NCBI RefSeq assembly: GCF_945890115.1
Contig: NZ_CAMDCK010000003.1
Location: forward strand, 62,001 to 126,000
DNA: 64,000 bases
Source of the DNA: Sphingorhabdus sp. EL138
GTDB lineage: Bacteria > Pseudomonadota > Alphaproteobacteria > Sphingomonadales > Sphingomonadaceae
Reading direction: 5' to 3'
The position numbers were made by a program, and so were the translations under genes. A model generated the notes under the pieces. It worked only from the letters and a program-made list of their open reading frames with translations. It did not search any database and was not told where the DNA came from. Shown here in pieces: positions 47,876-55,748 of the stretch (its first letter is position 1; the number at the start of each line of letters is the position of its first letter).

Positions 47876-48274
47876 ATGTTAAGTTTACCCGTCACCCTGA
47901 CAATAGCCGCAGGGGCCGCATTGGTGAATATCTGGCTGATGATCCGTTGCGGTCAAGCGCGCACCAAGGAGAGCGTCTCGGTTGGCGATGGCGGCAATGA
48001 ATTTGTCATCCGCCGGATGCGCGCGCACGCGAACTTCGTGGAAAGCGCGCCGTTCATCTTGATCCTGATTGCCGCACTCGAAGCGACAAGCGGAACCAAT
48101 AATTGGCTTTGGGGCCTTGGCCTCGTCTATATCATCGGGCGTTTCGCCCATGGCCTGGGCATGGATGGCGGAGCACTTGGCAAGGGCCGTATGGTCGGCA
48201 CGCTGACCACCATGATTACCTTGCTTGGCCTTGCTGGTTGGGCCTTGTGGAACGTATACGCAGCGGTTCTTTAA
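47876..48274 (+). CDS. MAPEG-family membrane protein
   Basis: Four-helix membrane protein of 132 residues from ATG 47876, preceded by GGGAGAG; the track start at 47822 is within the structured leader. The FVIRRMRAHANFVESAPFILI segment is the MAPEG (eicosanoid/glutathione metabolism) signature. Bacterial members are presumed glutathione transferases or simple membrane proteins. Confidence 0.87.
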   Translation: MLSLPVTLTIAAGAALVNIWLMIRCGQARTKESVSVGDGGNEFVIRRMRAHANFVESAPFILILIAALEATSGTNNWLWGLGLVYIIGRFAHGLGMDGGALGKGRMVGTLTTMITLLGLAGWALWNVYAAVL

Positions 48275-48296
48275 CTGAACCCTGTTTACCGAGCCG

Positions 48297-48986
48297 TTAG
48301 GGTCTCGCCCTCAGCACATCGTCTGCGACAAAGGCGTTGTGCTTGCGTTCATAGCCAAATTGGCTGGTTGGGCCATGGCCGGGGATGAAGGTGACATCAT
48401 CCCCCAATGGCCACAACTTCGTCGTGATCGCGTTGATTAAGTCGGCATGATTGCCGCGTGGGAAATCGGTGCGACCAATCGACCCTTGAAACAGAACATC
48501 GCCCACAATCGCCAGACGGCTGGGTTGATGATGGAAAATGACATGTCCGGGCGTGTGGCCGGGGCAGTGAATAACATCAAGCGTCAGATTGCCGACGGTT
48601 ACAGTGTCGCCGTCGACCAACCAGCGGTCAGGCTCAAAACTATGCGCCTCCATGCCATAACGCGCGCCGTCATCGTCGAGCTTATCGATCCAGAAACGGT
48701 CGTCCTCATGCGGGCCTTCAATCTTCAGGCCCAATTCTTGCGCCAGCATCCCTGCTTGCCCGCAATGGTCGAGATGGCCGTGCGTCACCAATAATTTTTC
48801 CAGCTCGACACCCGTTTGCGCCACCGCAGCCTTTAACTTGTCGAGGTCACCGCCGGGGTCAACCAAAGCGCCCTTGTTCGTTTGCGTGCACCAAAACAGC
48901 GTGCAATTCTGCTGCAATGGGGTGACGGGAATGATCGCGGCCTTTAACGGCGGGGTCATATTGGGCGTGGATGTAACATCTGACAT
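48297..48986 (-). CDS. MBL-fold metallohydrolase, glyoxalase II-like
   Basis: Metallo-beta-lactamase-fold hydrolase of 229 residues. Zinc ligands are visible in LLVTHGHLDHCGQ, the HTPGHVIF segment and LAIVGDVLFQGSIGR, with the last His in FIPGHGP. It is close to YcbL/GloC-type hydroxyacylglutathione hydrolases. It converges on the MAPEG gene with only 22 bp between them. Confidence 0.9.
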   Translation of the reverse strand: MSDVTSTPNMTPPLKAAIIPVTPLQQNCTLFWCTQTNKGALVDPGGDLDKLKAAVAQTGVELEKLLVTHGHLDHCGQAGMLAQELGLKIEGPHEDDRFWIDKLDDDGARYGMEAHSFEPDRWLVDGDTVTVGNLTLDVIHCPGHTPGHVIFHHQPSRLAIVGDVLFQGSIGRTDFPRGNHADLINAITTKLWPLGDDVTFIPGHGPTSQFGYERKHNAFVADDVLRARP

Positions 48987-49026
48987 ATCTATTCATGTGC
49001 CGCATGCGCGCAGCGGAGGCAAGCCT

Positions 49027-49662
49027 TCAAAGCCGCCGCCCTGCCCAAACAACCCTGCCGATGATGGCGATGGCAGCGCCGTCCACATCTGGCCAACCGG
49101 GATAGGCAGGATTGTCCGATAACACCGACAAGCGCCCTTTTGGTCGGCTGGCCAGCCGTTTGACCATCAACGCATCCTCCAGCCGGATGACATGAATGCC
49201 GTCGCGCAACGGCCCCGCCGCCGCACGGTTGTCGACCATGATGTCATCGCCATGGTTCAACGTGGGCGACATCGAATCACCCTCTACCTGAATCAATGAC
49301 AGCTTTGCCGGATCCAACCCCTGCTTCCGCAACCATTTTTCGTCAAAACCGATTTTACCAGCGAGCGTTTCGCTACTCGCAATCGCACCGGCCCCCGCCG
49401 ATGCGCCGACCGCAAGCTTGGGAATAAGCCGGATCCCGTTTCTGGTCGCACCCGCGTCCGGCCCACCCAGGACGCTTTCGTCCACACCAAAATATCGCGC
49501 CAATATCCCGCGCTCCGTCTCTGGCAGTTTTTTGGGGGATCCGCGTTTGATAAATTGTTGAATATAAGTGGGATTACGGCCCACCAGTTTCGATAGCCCC
49601 GCAAAATCTTCAGCATTTTCTGCAATCAAGCGCGCCAAAGCAGCCCTTGGGTCTTCCCCCAT
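49027..49662 (-). CDS. CI/LexA-like repressor with S24 peptidase domain
   Basis: Regulator of 211 residues. The N-terminal HTH (AGLSKLVGRNPTYIQQFIKRG, about 21-60) is followed by a hinge with Ala-Gly pairs near 89-92 that could serve as a self-cleavage site. The C-terminal S24 domain has the nucleophile Ser130 in EGDSMSPTL and the general base Lys168 in ALMVKRL. This is the architecture of phage CI and LexA, whose autocleavage is stimulated by RecA. It faces two small genes across a 122-bp region with an SOS box and an operator-like array. Confidence 0.88.
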   Translation of the reverse strand: MGEDPRAALARLIAENAEDFAGLSKLVGRNPTYIQQFIKRGSPKKLPETERGILARYFGVDESVLGGPDAGATRNGIRLIPKLAVGASAGAGAIASSETLAGKIGFDEKWLRKQGLDPAKLSLIQVEGDSMSPTLNHGDDIMVDNRAAAGPLRDGIHVIRLEDALMVKRLASRPKGRLSVLSDNPAYPGWPDVDGAAIAIIGRVVWAGRRL

Positions 49663-49690
49663 TTTGATCCCTCCGGTTCGGTTGGAAATT

Positions 49691-49715
49691 TCCTAGACTT
49701 GTAGGATTTATCCTA
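49691..49715. promoter_or_regulatory. Phased TCCTA/TAGGA operator array
   Basis: TCCTA-N6-TAGGA (49691-49706) overlaps TAGGAT-TT-ATCCTA (49702-49715). The three half-sites place two dyad centres 10 bp apart, one helical turn. The array is 29-53 bp upstream of the S24 gene start, a likely autoregulatory operator. Confidence 0.5.
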
Positions 49716-49722
49716 ACACCTT

Positions 49723-49737
49723 GTTCTATATTTGTTC
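49723..49737. promoter_or_regulatory. Alphaproteobacterial SOS (LexA) box
   Basis: GTTCTATATTTGTTC matches the alphaproteobacterial LexA direct-repeat consensus GTTC-N7-GTTC exactly. It sits between the S24 repressor gene (minus) and the two-gene unit beginning at 49785, 48-62 bp from the latter's start. Confidence 0.65.
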
Positions 49738-49784
49738 TTACTGATTCGGGCAAGCCAATCCGGGTCGAACGTGGAGGAGACAAC

Positions 49785-49985
49785 ATGCACATCACGCGCC
49801 TTATTGAGAGATTTCTTCGGGAACAAGACCTGCCACCCACCAAATTTGGGCGCTTGGCGGCTGGGGATCCACGGCTTGTGCTGGATATCCGCATGGGGCG
49901 GGAAATTAGACCCGAAATGGAGACAAAACTGCGGCAGTTCATGTCCAATTATGGCCAACACACCCACGGCAGGAAAGGCATATGA
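49785..49985 (+). CDS. Cro-like small HTH protein, 66 aa
   Basis: Small protein with a probable HTH: RLIERFLREQDLPPTKFGRL followed by AAGDPRLVLDIRMGREI and a terminal helix. Similar short proteins with the PTKFGR...DPR...R.GRE pattern recur in sphingomonads as I remember them. GGAGGAG precedes the ATG. It is divergent from the S24 repressor and overlaps the next gene by ATGA, an arrangement like a phage cI/cro switch. Confidence 0.7.
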   Translation: MHITRLIERFLREQDLPPTKFGRLAAGDPRLVLDIRMGREIRPEMETKLRQFMSNYGQHTHGRKGI

Positions 49986-50287
49986 ACATGCGGACACAAA
50001 AGGGGGCGCTTATACACGCCTTGCGCGCGCTCATCCCTGCGGCCGACATCAGCATATTGCACGAACGGCCATGGCACAGCCTCACTTTTTCTGGCACGCA
50101 ACTTTGCCTGTCGGTGCAGATGCAGGATGGCGCATGGCACGACAACGCGGAGGCGCTATCGCAGATGTTGTCAGAACATGAATTTGATTTGCCCCACCAG
50201 ATCGTCGCCGACATTGCGGTAACGCAGGCGATGGTGGTCAAAGGCGCGCACTGCTTGATCATCGATGCTTTGTTGCTGGATAGTTGA
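49982..50287 (+). CDS. Hypothetical protein, 101 aa, partner of the Cro-like gene
   Basis: No family recognised. It starts inside the stop of the Cro-like gene (ATGA), so the two are co-translated. Residues 15-100 alternate short strands and helices (HALRALIPAADISILHERP, then SQMLSEHEFDLPHQIVADIAV). There is no signal peptide or membrane segment, so it is probably cytosolic. The reading frame is well conserved in composition relative to its neighbours. Confidence 0.65.
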   Translation: MNMRTQKGALIHALRALIPAADISILHERPWHSLTFSGTQLCLSVQMQDGAWHDNAEALSQMLSEHEFDLPHQIVADIAVTQAMVVKGAHCLIIDALLLDS

Positions 50288-50335
50288 TGTACCGCAGAAC
50301 TTGTGCACCGTCGTCATCGACCGTACACAAGGGGC

Positions 50336-51508
50336 ATGACCACACAAACCGCACCGACCTTAGCGCGCATCGCCCCAGAGGCCATTGGCGCGCATCTGCA
50401 AAGCTATTGGCACGCCCTGACCATCTGGGTGCAGACCAATTATGTTGAACTGGGCATTGCCGTGGTGGCGGCACTCATCGTGTTTGTGGCGCTGAGCTGG
50501 CTGAAAAGAATTGCCGCAAATATCGCGCGCGCCAGCGAGCACCGGGCACATTTGAAATCGATCATCGCCCGCACCTTGGCACGGACGAGCAAATTTTTCC
50601 GCGTCATGGTGGCGATAGAATTGGTCAACCAGATGGCCAATGCGCCAGCGGCACTGACCCAGACCGTCGATATCTTGTTCACCATAGCTATTGTCATTCA
50701 AGTCGCCATCTGGCTGCGCGAAATCATCTTGGGCTTGATTGAGCGGCGCGCAGGCGAAGGCATTCATGAACATGATACCTTGCAAAGCGCGATGGTCCTC
50801 ATTCGCCTGCTCGTCAGCTTCGTCTTATTTGCTGTCGCGGCCATTGTCGTGCTCGACAATCTGGGTGTTAACGTCACGGGTCTCGTGGCCGGCCTTGGCG
50901 TTGGCGGCATTGCGATTGGCTTGGCCGCGCAAGGTATTTTCTCCGACCTGTTTGCGGCCATCTCGATCATTTTCGACAAGCCGTTCCGGCGCGGCGACAC
51001 AGTGTCCTATGACAATACGATAGCGCGGGTTGAAGTCATCGGCATGAAAAGCACGCGACTGCGTGCGCTGACAGGGGAAGAGAAGATTATTTCCAACAGC
51101 AAATTGCTGGAAAAGGAAATTACCAACAACACCCTGACCTTGTATCGGCGGGTCACTTTTGTCCTGACGCTTGTCTATCAAACACCCCCTGCCCTTGCCC
51201 GGCGTGTGCCCGACATTCTGCGTGCAGCGGTTGAGGCCAATGGCGCGCAATTCATCCGCGCCGGATTCAACAATTTTGCCCCAAGCTCGCTCGATTTCCA
51301 TCTGGTGTTCGACATTGAAAGCGATGATGTCGAAGAGATGTTTCAGGCGCGCCACGATATTGGCATTGCGATTATCGATAGCTTCGCCCGCGAAGGCATA
51401 GCTTTTGCTTATCCCACGCAGACGACTTTCACCGCTGCACCCGATGGCACGATGGTGATGCCTTATGCCGCGCCGCCCAAAACAGCCAAGGCACGTTCAA
51501 AAAGCTGA
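50336..51508 (+). CDS. MscS-family mechanosensitive channel
   Basis: Inner-membrane channel of 390 residues from ATG 50336 (AAGGGG site). Four or more membrane helices precede the pore helix VTGLVAGLGVGGIAIGLAAQGIFSDLFAAI, which has the Gly/Ala-rich packing of MscS TM3. The cytosolic beta domain follows (IFDKPFRRGDTVSYDNTIARVEVIGMKSTRLR). The protein ends in a basic tail. Confidence 0.92.
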   Translation: MTTQTAPTLARIAPEAIGAHLQSYWHALTIWVQTNYVELGIAVVAALIVFVALSWLKRIAANIARASEHRAHLKSIIARTLARTSKFFRVMVAIELVNQMANAPAALTQTVDILFTIAIVIQVAIWLREIILGLIERRAGEGIHEHDTLQSAMVLIRLLVSFVLFAVAAIVVLDNLGVNVTGLVAGLGVGGIAIGLAAQGIFSDLFAAISIIFDKPFRRGDTVSYDNTIARVEVIGMKSTRLRALTGEEKIISNSKLLEKEITNNTLTLYRRVTFVLTLVYQTPPALARRVPDILRAAVEANGAQFIRAGFNNFAPSSLDFHLVFDIESDDVEEMFQARHDIGIAIIDSFAREGIAFAYPTQTTFTAAPDGTMVMPYAAPPKTAKARSKS

Positions 51509-51540
51509 TTCGCAGCTGAGAGGTCAAAGAGCCGCAAGCA

Positions 51541-51553
51541 TGCCGTAACGGCA
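51541..51553. promoter_or_regulatory. Short palindrome upstream of maoC-thiolase genes
   Basis: TGCCGT-A-ACGGCA is a perfect palindrome with one central base, 72 bp upstream of the MaoC gene and just after the MscS gene. It is a candidate operator for the following lipid-metabolism cluster. Confidence 0.25.
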
Positions 51554-51624
51554 AACAGGCGGGGCTTGTATTGCGCGTTTGAAACCGCCACGGTGAGACG
51601 ATATTAGGAAGCAGGAGACTCCAT

Positions 51625-52083
51625 ATGACCGCAATTACCCCCGCTGAATTCGCAACCAAAGTCGGCGAAAATATCGGCGTATCGGAATGGATTTTGGTGG
51701 ATCAGGACATGATCAACAAATTTGCCGATGCAACAGGCGATCATCAATTCATTCACATCAACGAAGAATTGGCCAAGCAGACGCCGTTCGGCGGCACCAT
51801 TGCCCATGGCTTTTTGACCTTGTCTTTGTTCCCGGTGATGAGCGCCAAGTCCGATTGCCCCAAGGTGGCGGGCGTCAAAATGGGCGTCAATTATGGTGGC
51901 AACAAAACCCGTTTTCTCTCCCCTGTTCGTTCGGGCAAGCGCGTGCGCGGACATTTCAAACTTCTTGAACTCGTTGAAAAGCGCCCTGGCCAATGGCAGC
52001 AGACGCTTGAGTTCACCGTCGAGATTGAGGGTGAAGACAAACCAGCACTTCAGGCTGAATGGATCAGCCAGTTTTTCGTATAA
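51625..52083 (+). CDS. MaoC-family (R)-specific enoyl-CoA hydratase/dehydratase
   Basis: Hot-dog-fold hydratase of 152 residues. The hydratase-2 motif DATGDHQFIHINEELAKQTPFGGTIAHGFLTLSL holds the catalytic Asp and His. It would hydrate enoyl-CoA, feeding beta-oxidation or PHA monomer supply. A thiolase gene follows 24 bp later, supporting a fatty acid/PHA role alongside phaZ at 55.7 kb. Confidence 0.88.
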   Translation: MTAITPAEFATKVGENIGVSEWILVDQDMINKFADATGDHQFIHINEELAKQTPFGGTIAHGFLTLSLFPVMSAKSDCPKVAGVKMGVNYGGNKTRFLSPVRSGKRVRGHFKLLELVEKRPGQWQQTLEFTVEIEGEDKPALQAEWISQFFV

Positions 52084-52107
52084 TTTTCAATTCAAGGAAC
52101 CATTACC

Positions 52108-53286
52108 ATGCGTGACGCAGTAATCGTATCAACCGCCCGTACCGCCATTGGCAAAGCCTATCGCGGCGGATTTAACGCAACGCTTGGCGCGACGCTCGGC
52201 AGCTATTCGTTGAAGGCCGCTGTGGAGCGCGCTGGCATTGAAGGCGGCGAAATTGATGACGTCCTTTGGGGCTCCGCGCTGCAGCAAGGCACACAGGGCG
52301 GAAATCTTGCCCGTCAGGTTGCATTGCGCGCTGGCCTGCCGATTTCTGTTTCGGGCATGACCATGGATCGCCAATGTTCTTCCGGCCTGATGTCCATCGC
52401 AACTGCAGCAAAGCAAATCATCGTCGACAATATCGATGTGATGGCCGCTGGTGGTCAAGAATCCATCTCGCTGGTGCAAACTAAGGAAATGCGCGTTCAG
52501 GCCGACCCTGAATTGGTTGCCCTGCATAATTCGATTTACATGCCGATGCTGCAGACCGCTGAAGTCGTGGCCAAGCGTTACAATGTCAGCCGCGATGCGA
52601 TGGACGAATATGCCCTGCAATCGCAGCAACGCACCGCCGCCGCGCAAGCCGCTGGCTATTTTGATGCGGAAATCGTTCCCGTAACCACGATGATGAACGT
52701 CGTGAACAAGGAAACGGGCGAAGTCAGCCAGAAAGAAGTGACCATATCCAAGGACGAAGGCAATCGCGCCGATACGCAGTTGGCCGGTTTGCAATCGCTT
52801 CAGCCCGTGCTTGGCCCCGATATGACGATCACCGCCGGCAATGCAAGCCAGTTGTCCGACGGTTCTTCCGCCTCCATCTTGATGGAAGCAAAGCTGGCCG
52901 AGAAAAAGGGGCTCAACCCGCTTGGCCGTTATGTCGGCATGGCGGTAGCCGGGACAGAGCCAGACGAAATGGGCATTGGTCCTGTATTCGCAATCCCCAA
53001 ATTGCTGCAGCGTTTTGGCCTGAAGATGGACGATATCGGCATCTGGGAATTGAACGAAGCATTTGCTGTGCAAGTCCTATATTGCCGCGACAAATTGGGC
53101 ATTCCAAACGAGTTGCTGAACGTCAATGGCGGGTCGATTTCGATTGGCCATCCTTATGGTATGACGGGCGCGCGCTGCACCGGCCATGCCTTGATCGAAG
53201 GCAAGCGTCGCGGTGCGAAATATGGTGTCGTCACCATGTGCGTTGGCGGCGGAATGGGCGCCGCTGGCCTGTTCGAAATCTTTTAA
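52108..53286 (+). CDS. Acetyl-CoA C-acyltransferase (thiolase)
   Basis: Thiolase of 392 residues. Nucleophile Cys90 in [10 protein letters not shown], His in LNEAFAVQ.../[12 protein letters not shown] and the C-terminal Cys in [13 protein letters not shown] are present. It could work in beta-oxidation or in biosynthetic condensation. Clustering with MaoC favours fatty acid degradation, but PhaA-like function cannot be excluded. Confidence 0.93.
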   Translation: MRDAVIVSTARTAIGKAYRGGFNATLGATLGSYSLKAAVERAGIEGGEIDDVLWGSALQQGTQGGNLARQVALRAGLPISVSGMTMDRQCSSGLMSIATAAKQIIVDNIDVMAAGGQESISLVQTKEMRVQADPELVALHNSIYMPMLQTAEVVAKRYNVSRDAMDEYALQSQQRTAAAQAAGYFDAEIVPVTTMMNVVNKETGEVSQKEVTISKDEGNRADTQLAGLQSLQPVLGPDMTITAGNASQLSDGSSASILMEAKLAEKKGLNPLGRYVGMAVAGTEPDEMGIGPVFAIPKLLQRFGLKMDDIGIWELNEAFAVQVLYCRDKLGIPNELLNVNGGSISIGHPYGMTGARCTGHALIEGKRRGAKYGVVTMCVGGGMGAAGLFEIF

Positions 53287-53315
53287 TCGCACATAAGAAA
53301 ATAAGGAACAGCCGC

Positions 53316-53609
53316 ATGTCCGCCATTGGTGTAATCGCAACATTGACCGTTGCCGAAGGCAAGAATGAAGATTTTGAGGCTGTTTTTGCAGAACTCGCTG
53401 CAGCGGTTCGGGCCAATGAACCGGGGAACGTATTTTATACGCTCACTCGGTCACGGTCCAACCCGCAAGTGTACAAAGTGCTTGAGCAATATGTCGATCA
53501 AGACGCACTGACCGCACATGGCGCCAGCGCCTATTTCAAGGCCGCAGGACCCAAGCTTGGCCCATGCCTCGCGGGCGCATCCGATATTGAGTATCTTGAC
53601 GCGTTATAA
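53316..53609 (+). CDS. ABM-domain putative quinol monooxygenase
   Basis: Dimeric alpha+beta barrel protein of 97 residues from ATG 53316 (AAGGAACA site); the track version begins inside the thiolase gene. VIATLTVAEGKNEDFEAVFAE and VYKVLEQYVDQDALTAHGAS are the antibiotic biosynthesis monooxygenase signatures, close to YgiN. Physiological substrate unknown. Confidence 0.85.
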   Translation: MSAIGVIATLTVAEGKNEDFEAVFAELAAAVRANEPGNVFYTLTRSRSNPQVYKVLEQYVDQDALTAHGASAYFKAAGPKLGPCLAGASDIEYLDAL

Positions 53610-53695
53610 AGCTGATCCGCCGCATTAAGTGGCGTCCCCACCGGAACAGGCGCGGCTATCGCTCGTTTGCTTCACTTCCAACAAGGAGTGAAAAA

Positions 53696-54199
53696 ATGAC
53701 GCACGATACGGACATCAAAGAAAAATTCTGGACGTCACTCAAATCGGACCGGACCATGTTTTTGGGCCTAGCCGAAGGCAAAGACGGCCATGCGCGTCCA
53801 ATGACCGCGCAATTGGAGGACGCCCACTTCAACGATGGCCATTATGACGGGCCAATCTGGTTCTTCACCGCGCGTTCCGGCAGCCTGTATCAAGATGTGG
53901 GTGCAGGTGCCCGTGCGATGGCGCACTTCGCATCCAAGGGGAATGATATATGGGCCACGGTGCACGGCAATCTATCGCAATCCACCGATCAGGCGACCAT
54001 TGACCGTTTATGGAACCGCTTCGTTGCCGCTTGGTATACAGGTGGCAAGGACGACCCGGAAGTCGCCCTTATCCGGTTTGACCCCGAAAATGCCGAAATC
54101 TGGATTGATGCATCCAGCATGGTTGCTGGCATAAAGATGCTGATGGGTATCGACCCGAAGCAGGACGCCAAAGACAAGGTTGCGCGCGTTACCTTGTAA
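53696..54199 (+). CDS. Pyridoxamine-phosphate-oxidase-like FMN-binding protein
   Basis: Split-barrel flavoprotein-like protein of 167 residues, of the general stress protein 26 type. FLGLAEGKDGHARPMTAQLED, IWFFTARSGSLYQDV and VHGNLSQSTDQATIDRLWN are typical. No PNP-binding residues are obvious, so a role in vitamin B6 synthesis is unlikely. A clear AAGGAG site precedes ATG 53696. Confidence 0.85.
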   Translation: MTHDTDIKEKFWTSLKSDRTMFLGLAEGKDGHARPMTAQLEDAHFNDGHYDGPIWFFTARSGSLYQDVGAGARAMAHFASKGNDIWATVHGNLSQSTDQATIDRLWNRFVAAWYTGGKDDPEVALIRFDPENAEIWIDASSMVAGIKMLMGIDPKQDAKDKVARVTL

Positions 54200-54556
54200 G
54201 CGGTTAGAGGATTTAGGCCGGGGACAGGACCTAAGCCGGGGACAATTGCGTTGTCCCCGAAATAGGCGTTGATCCAACTCCCTCACCCCATAAGGCGTCA
54301 TCCTGAACTTGTTTGACCGATGGTCACTTCGTTCAAGGGTACATTTATCCTTTCTAGCTCTCGGCATGCTGCAAGATGGACTCTGGAACGACAGTCACCG
54401 AAGGTGAAACAAGTTCAGGGTCACGAAGTGGGAGGATGACGGCCCGCCTCAGATATGTAATAAAAATTTACGTTATTTTACCACTTTTTTTTGACTCAGA
54501 ATGAGATGTAATTCTTTAAAAAGGTCACGCCACGTAATTTTCGGGGGAAGATTCCG
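54200..54556. repeat. Repeat-rich intergenic region
   Basis: No gene is visible. A GGGGACAA-TTGCG-TTGTCCCC hairpin (54238-54258) may end the upstream transcript. A long inverted repeat follows: CGTCATCCTGAACTTGTTT at 54296-54314, mirrored by AAACAAGTTCAGG (54407-54419) and GGATGACG (54434-54441). The last 100 bp are AT-rich and should hold the promoter of the membrane protein gene. Confidence 0.65.
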
Positions 54557-55387
54557 ATGCCTTATAAATACGGACATTATTATGTGGTCTTCGTGCTGGC
54601 CGTTATCTTAGCGGGCTTTTGGAAAAGCTACTTTAGCATAGCAGGTGCAGTTCCATTTGCGTTTCATGCACATGCATTTTCAGCGACGATCTGGCTCCTG
54701 CTGCTGATCCTCCAAAGCGCGTCAATACACGGACGTCACAACGCTTTTCATAAACTAGCGGGATTGGCGAGTCTTGGTCTTTTCCCGCTTCTTATTGCTG
54801 GTTTTGTCATGATAATTAACGTGACCGCGGCGGGATACGCGGCTCAAGAAAGTCCGTTCGTCATGTTGCTTGGGCCATCATTCGGCATCGGCATGTTCAT
54901 CGCGATTGCAGCATATCTAACGCTTTTTTACCAAGCGTTGCGACATCGAAGAAACATTCGGTTGCATGCAGGGTATATGCTTGCGACCCCGCTAATCCTG
55001 TTTGAATCTCCATTTAGCCGGTTGATGGAGCAGGCATTCCCTTGGATGAACTTTATTGGCAGTGAAGGGCCAATGGCTGTGATCGACGTCATCTCAATTA
55101 GTAACGGCTTGGCAATCCTCTTTGCAATGACCCTCTACTTTATGGATCGCAAGCATGGCGCGCCTTGGTTAGTGGCCTCAGCGTTCATGGCGGCGCAAAC
55201 CATCATGATGTGGTTTGCACCATCCACTCCATTGTTGCATACACTGTTTCAATTCTACGCCATGCTTTCTCCGGAGATCACTGTCTTAACGGGGATGTTA
55301 GCGGCTGTTCTAGTTGGTTATTTCGGTTGGCTGCGGGGGGTACGACCGATCCGGCCACCAGTGCAAACCAGTCTGACTTCGGGTTAG
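54557..55387 (+). CDS. Polytopic membrane protein of unknown function, 276 aa
   Basis: Not assigned to a named family. About seven hydrophobic helices are visible (first VVFVLAVILAGFWKSYF, last VLTGMLAAVLVGYFGWL). Histidines lie near helix ends (FHAHAFSATIW, ASIHGRHNAFHKLAG, RLHAGYML), a pattern that could bind heme or metal. Base usage is visibly more AT-rich than the neighbours, and the gene is flanked on both sides by repeat-rich DNA, which suggests acquisition as a small insert. A GGGGGAA site precedes the ATG. Confidence 0.75.
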   Translation: MPYKYGHYYVVFVLAVILAGFWKSYFSIAGAVPFAFHAHAFSATIWLLLLILQSASIHGRHNAFHKLAGLASLGLFPLLIAGFVMIINVTAAGYAAQESPFVMLLGPSFGIGMFIAIAAYLTLFYQALRHRRNIRLHAGYMLATPLILFESPFSRLMEQAFPWMNFIGSEGPMAVIDVISISNGLAILFAMTLYFMDRKHGAPWLVASAFMAAQTIMMWFAPSTPLLHTLFQFYAMLSPEITVLTGMLAAVLVGYFGWLRGVRPIRPPVQTSLTSG

Positions 55388-55748
55388 GAATTACGGGGAA
55401 TTACGAAATTACGGTGAAAGTGCACTAAATTATAGCAAGCTGCGCATCACGGCTCTAAGCCGGAATTAAAGGTGTGATTTTCGACGTTGTGATGTTGCAT
55501 CTATTGAGGTTTTTAGGTGCTGGAATTACGGTGACAAGTGCGTCATCCCCGAAATAGCTTTGCACTATGACGGATCTGGCCAACATCTTCTTCGCGCCTC
55601 TGCGCTCTCTGCGCCTCTGCGTGAGATTATATTGGCGCAGCGTTCGATGCTGACTTTATTGTGCAGGGTCATCGCTGAAAACCCGCAGGAATCGGTGCTA
55701 CCCAAAACGCTATTACGCAGGTCCGAACAACGGGGAAAATTGCACCGC
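55388..55748. repeat. Intergenic region with AATTACGGTGA-type repeats
   Basis: No gene is visible. AATTACG occurs three times within 55389-55413, the last running into AATTACGGTGAAAGTGCACT. A related GGAATTACGGTGACAAGTGC sits at 55522-55541. I associate such motifs with REP-type tyrosine transposase remnants, but no transposase frame is found. A GCCTCTGCGC tandem-like run (about 55595-55620) follows. Confidence 0.5.
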
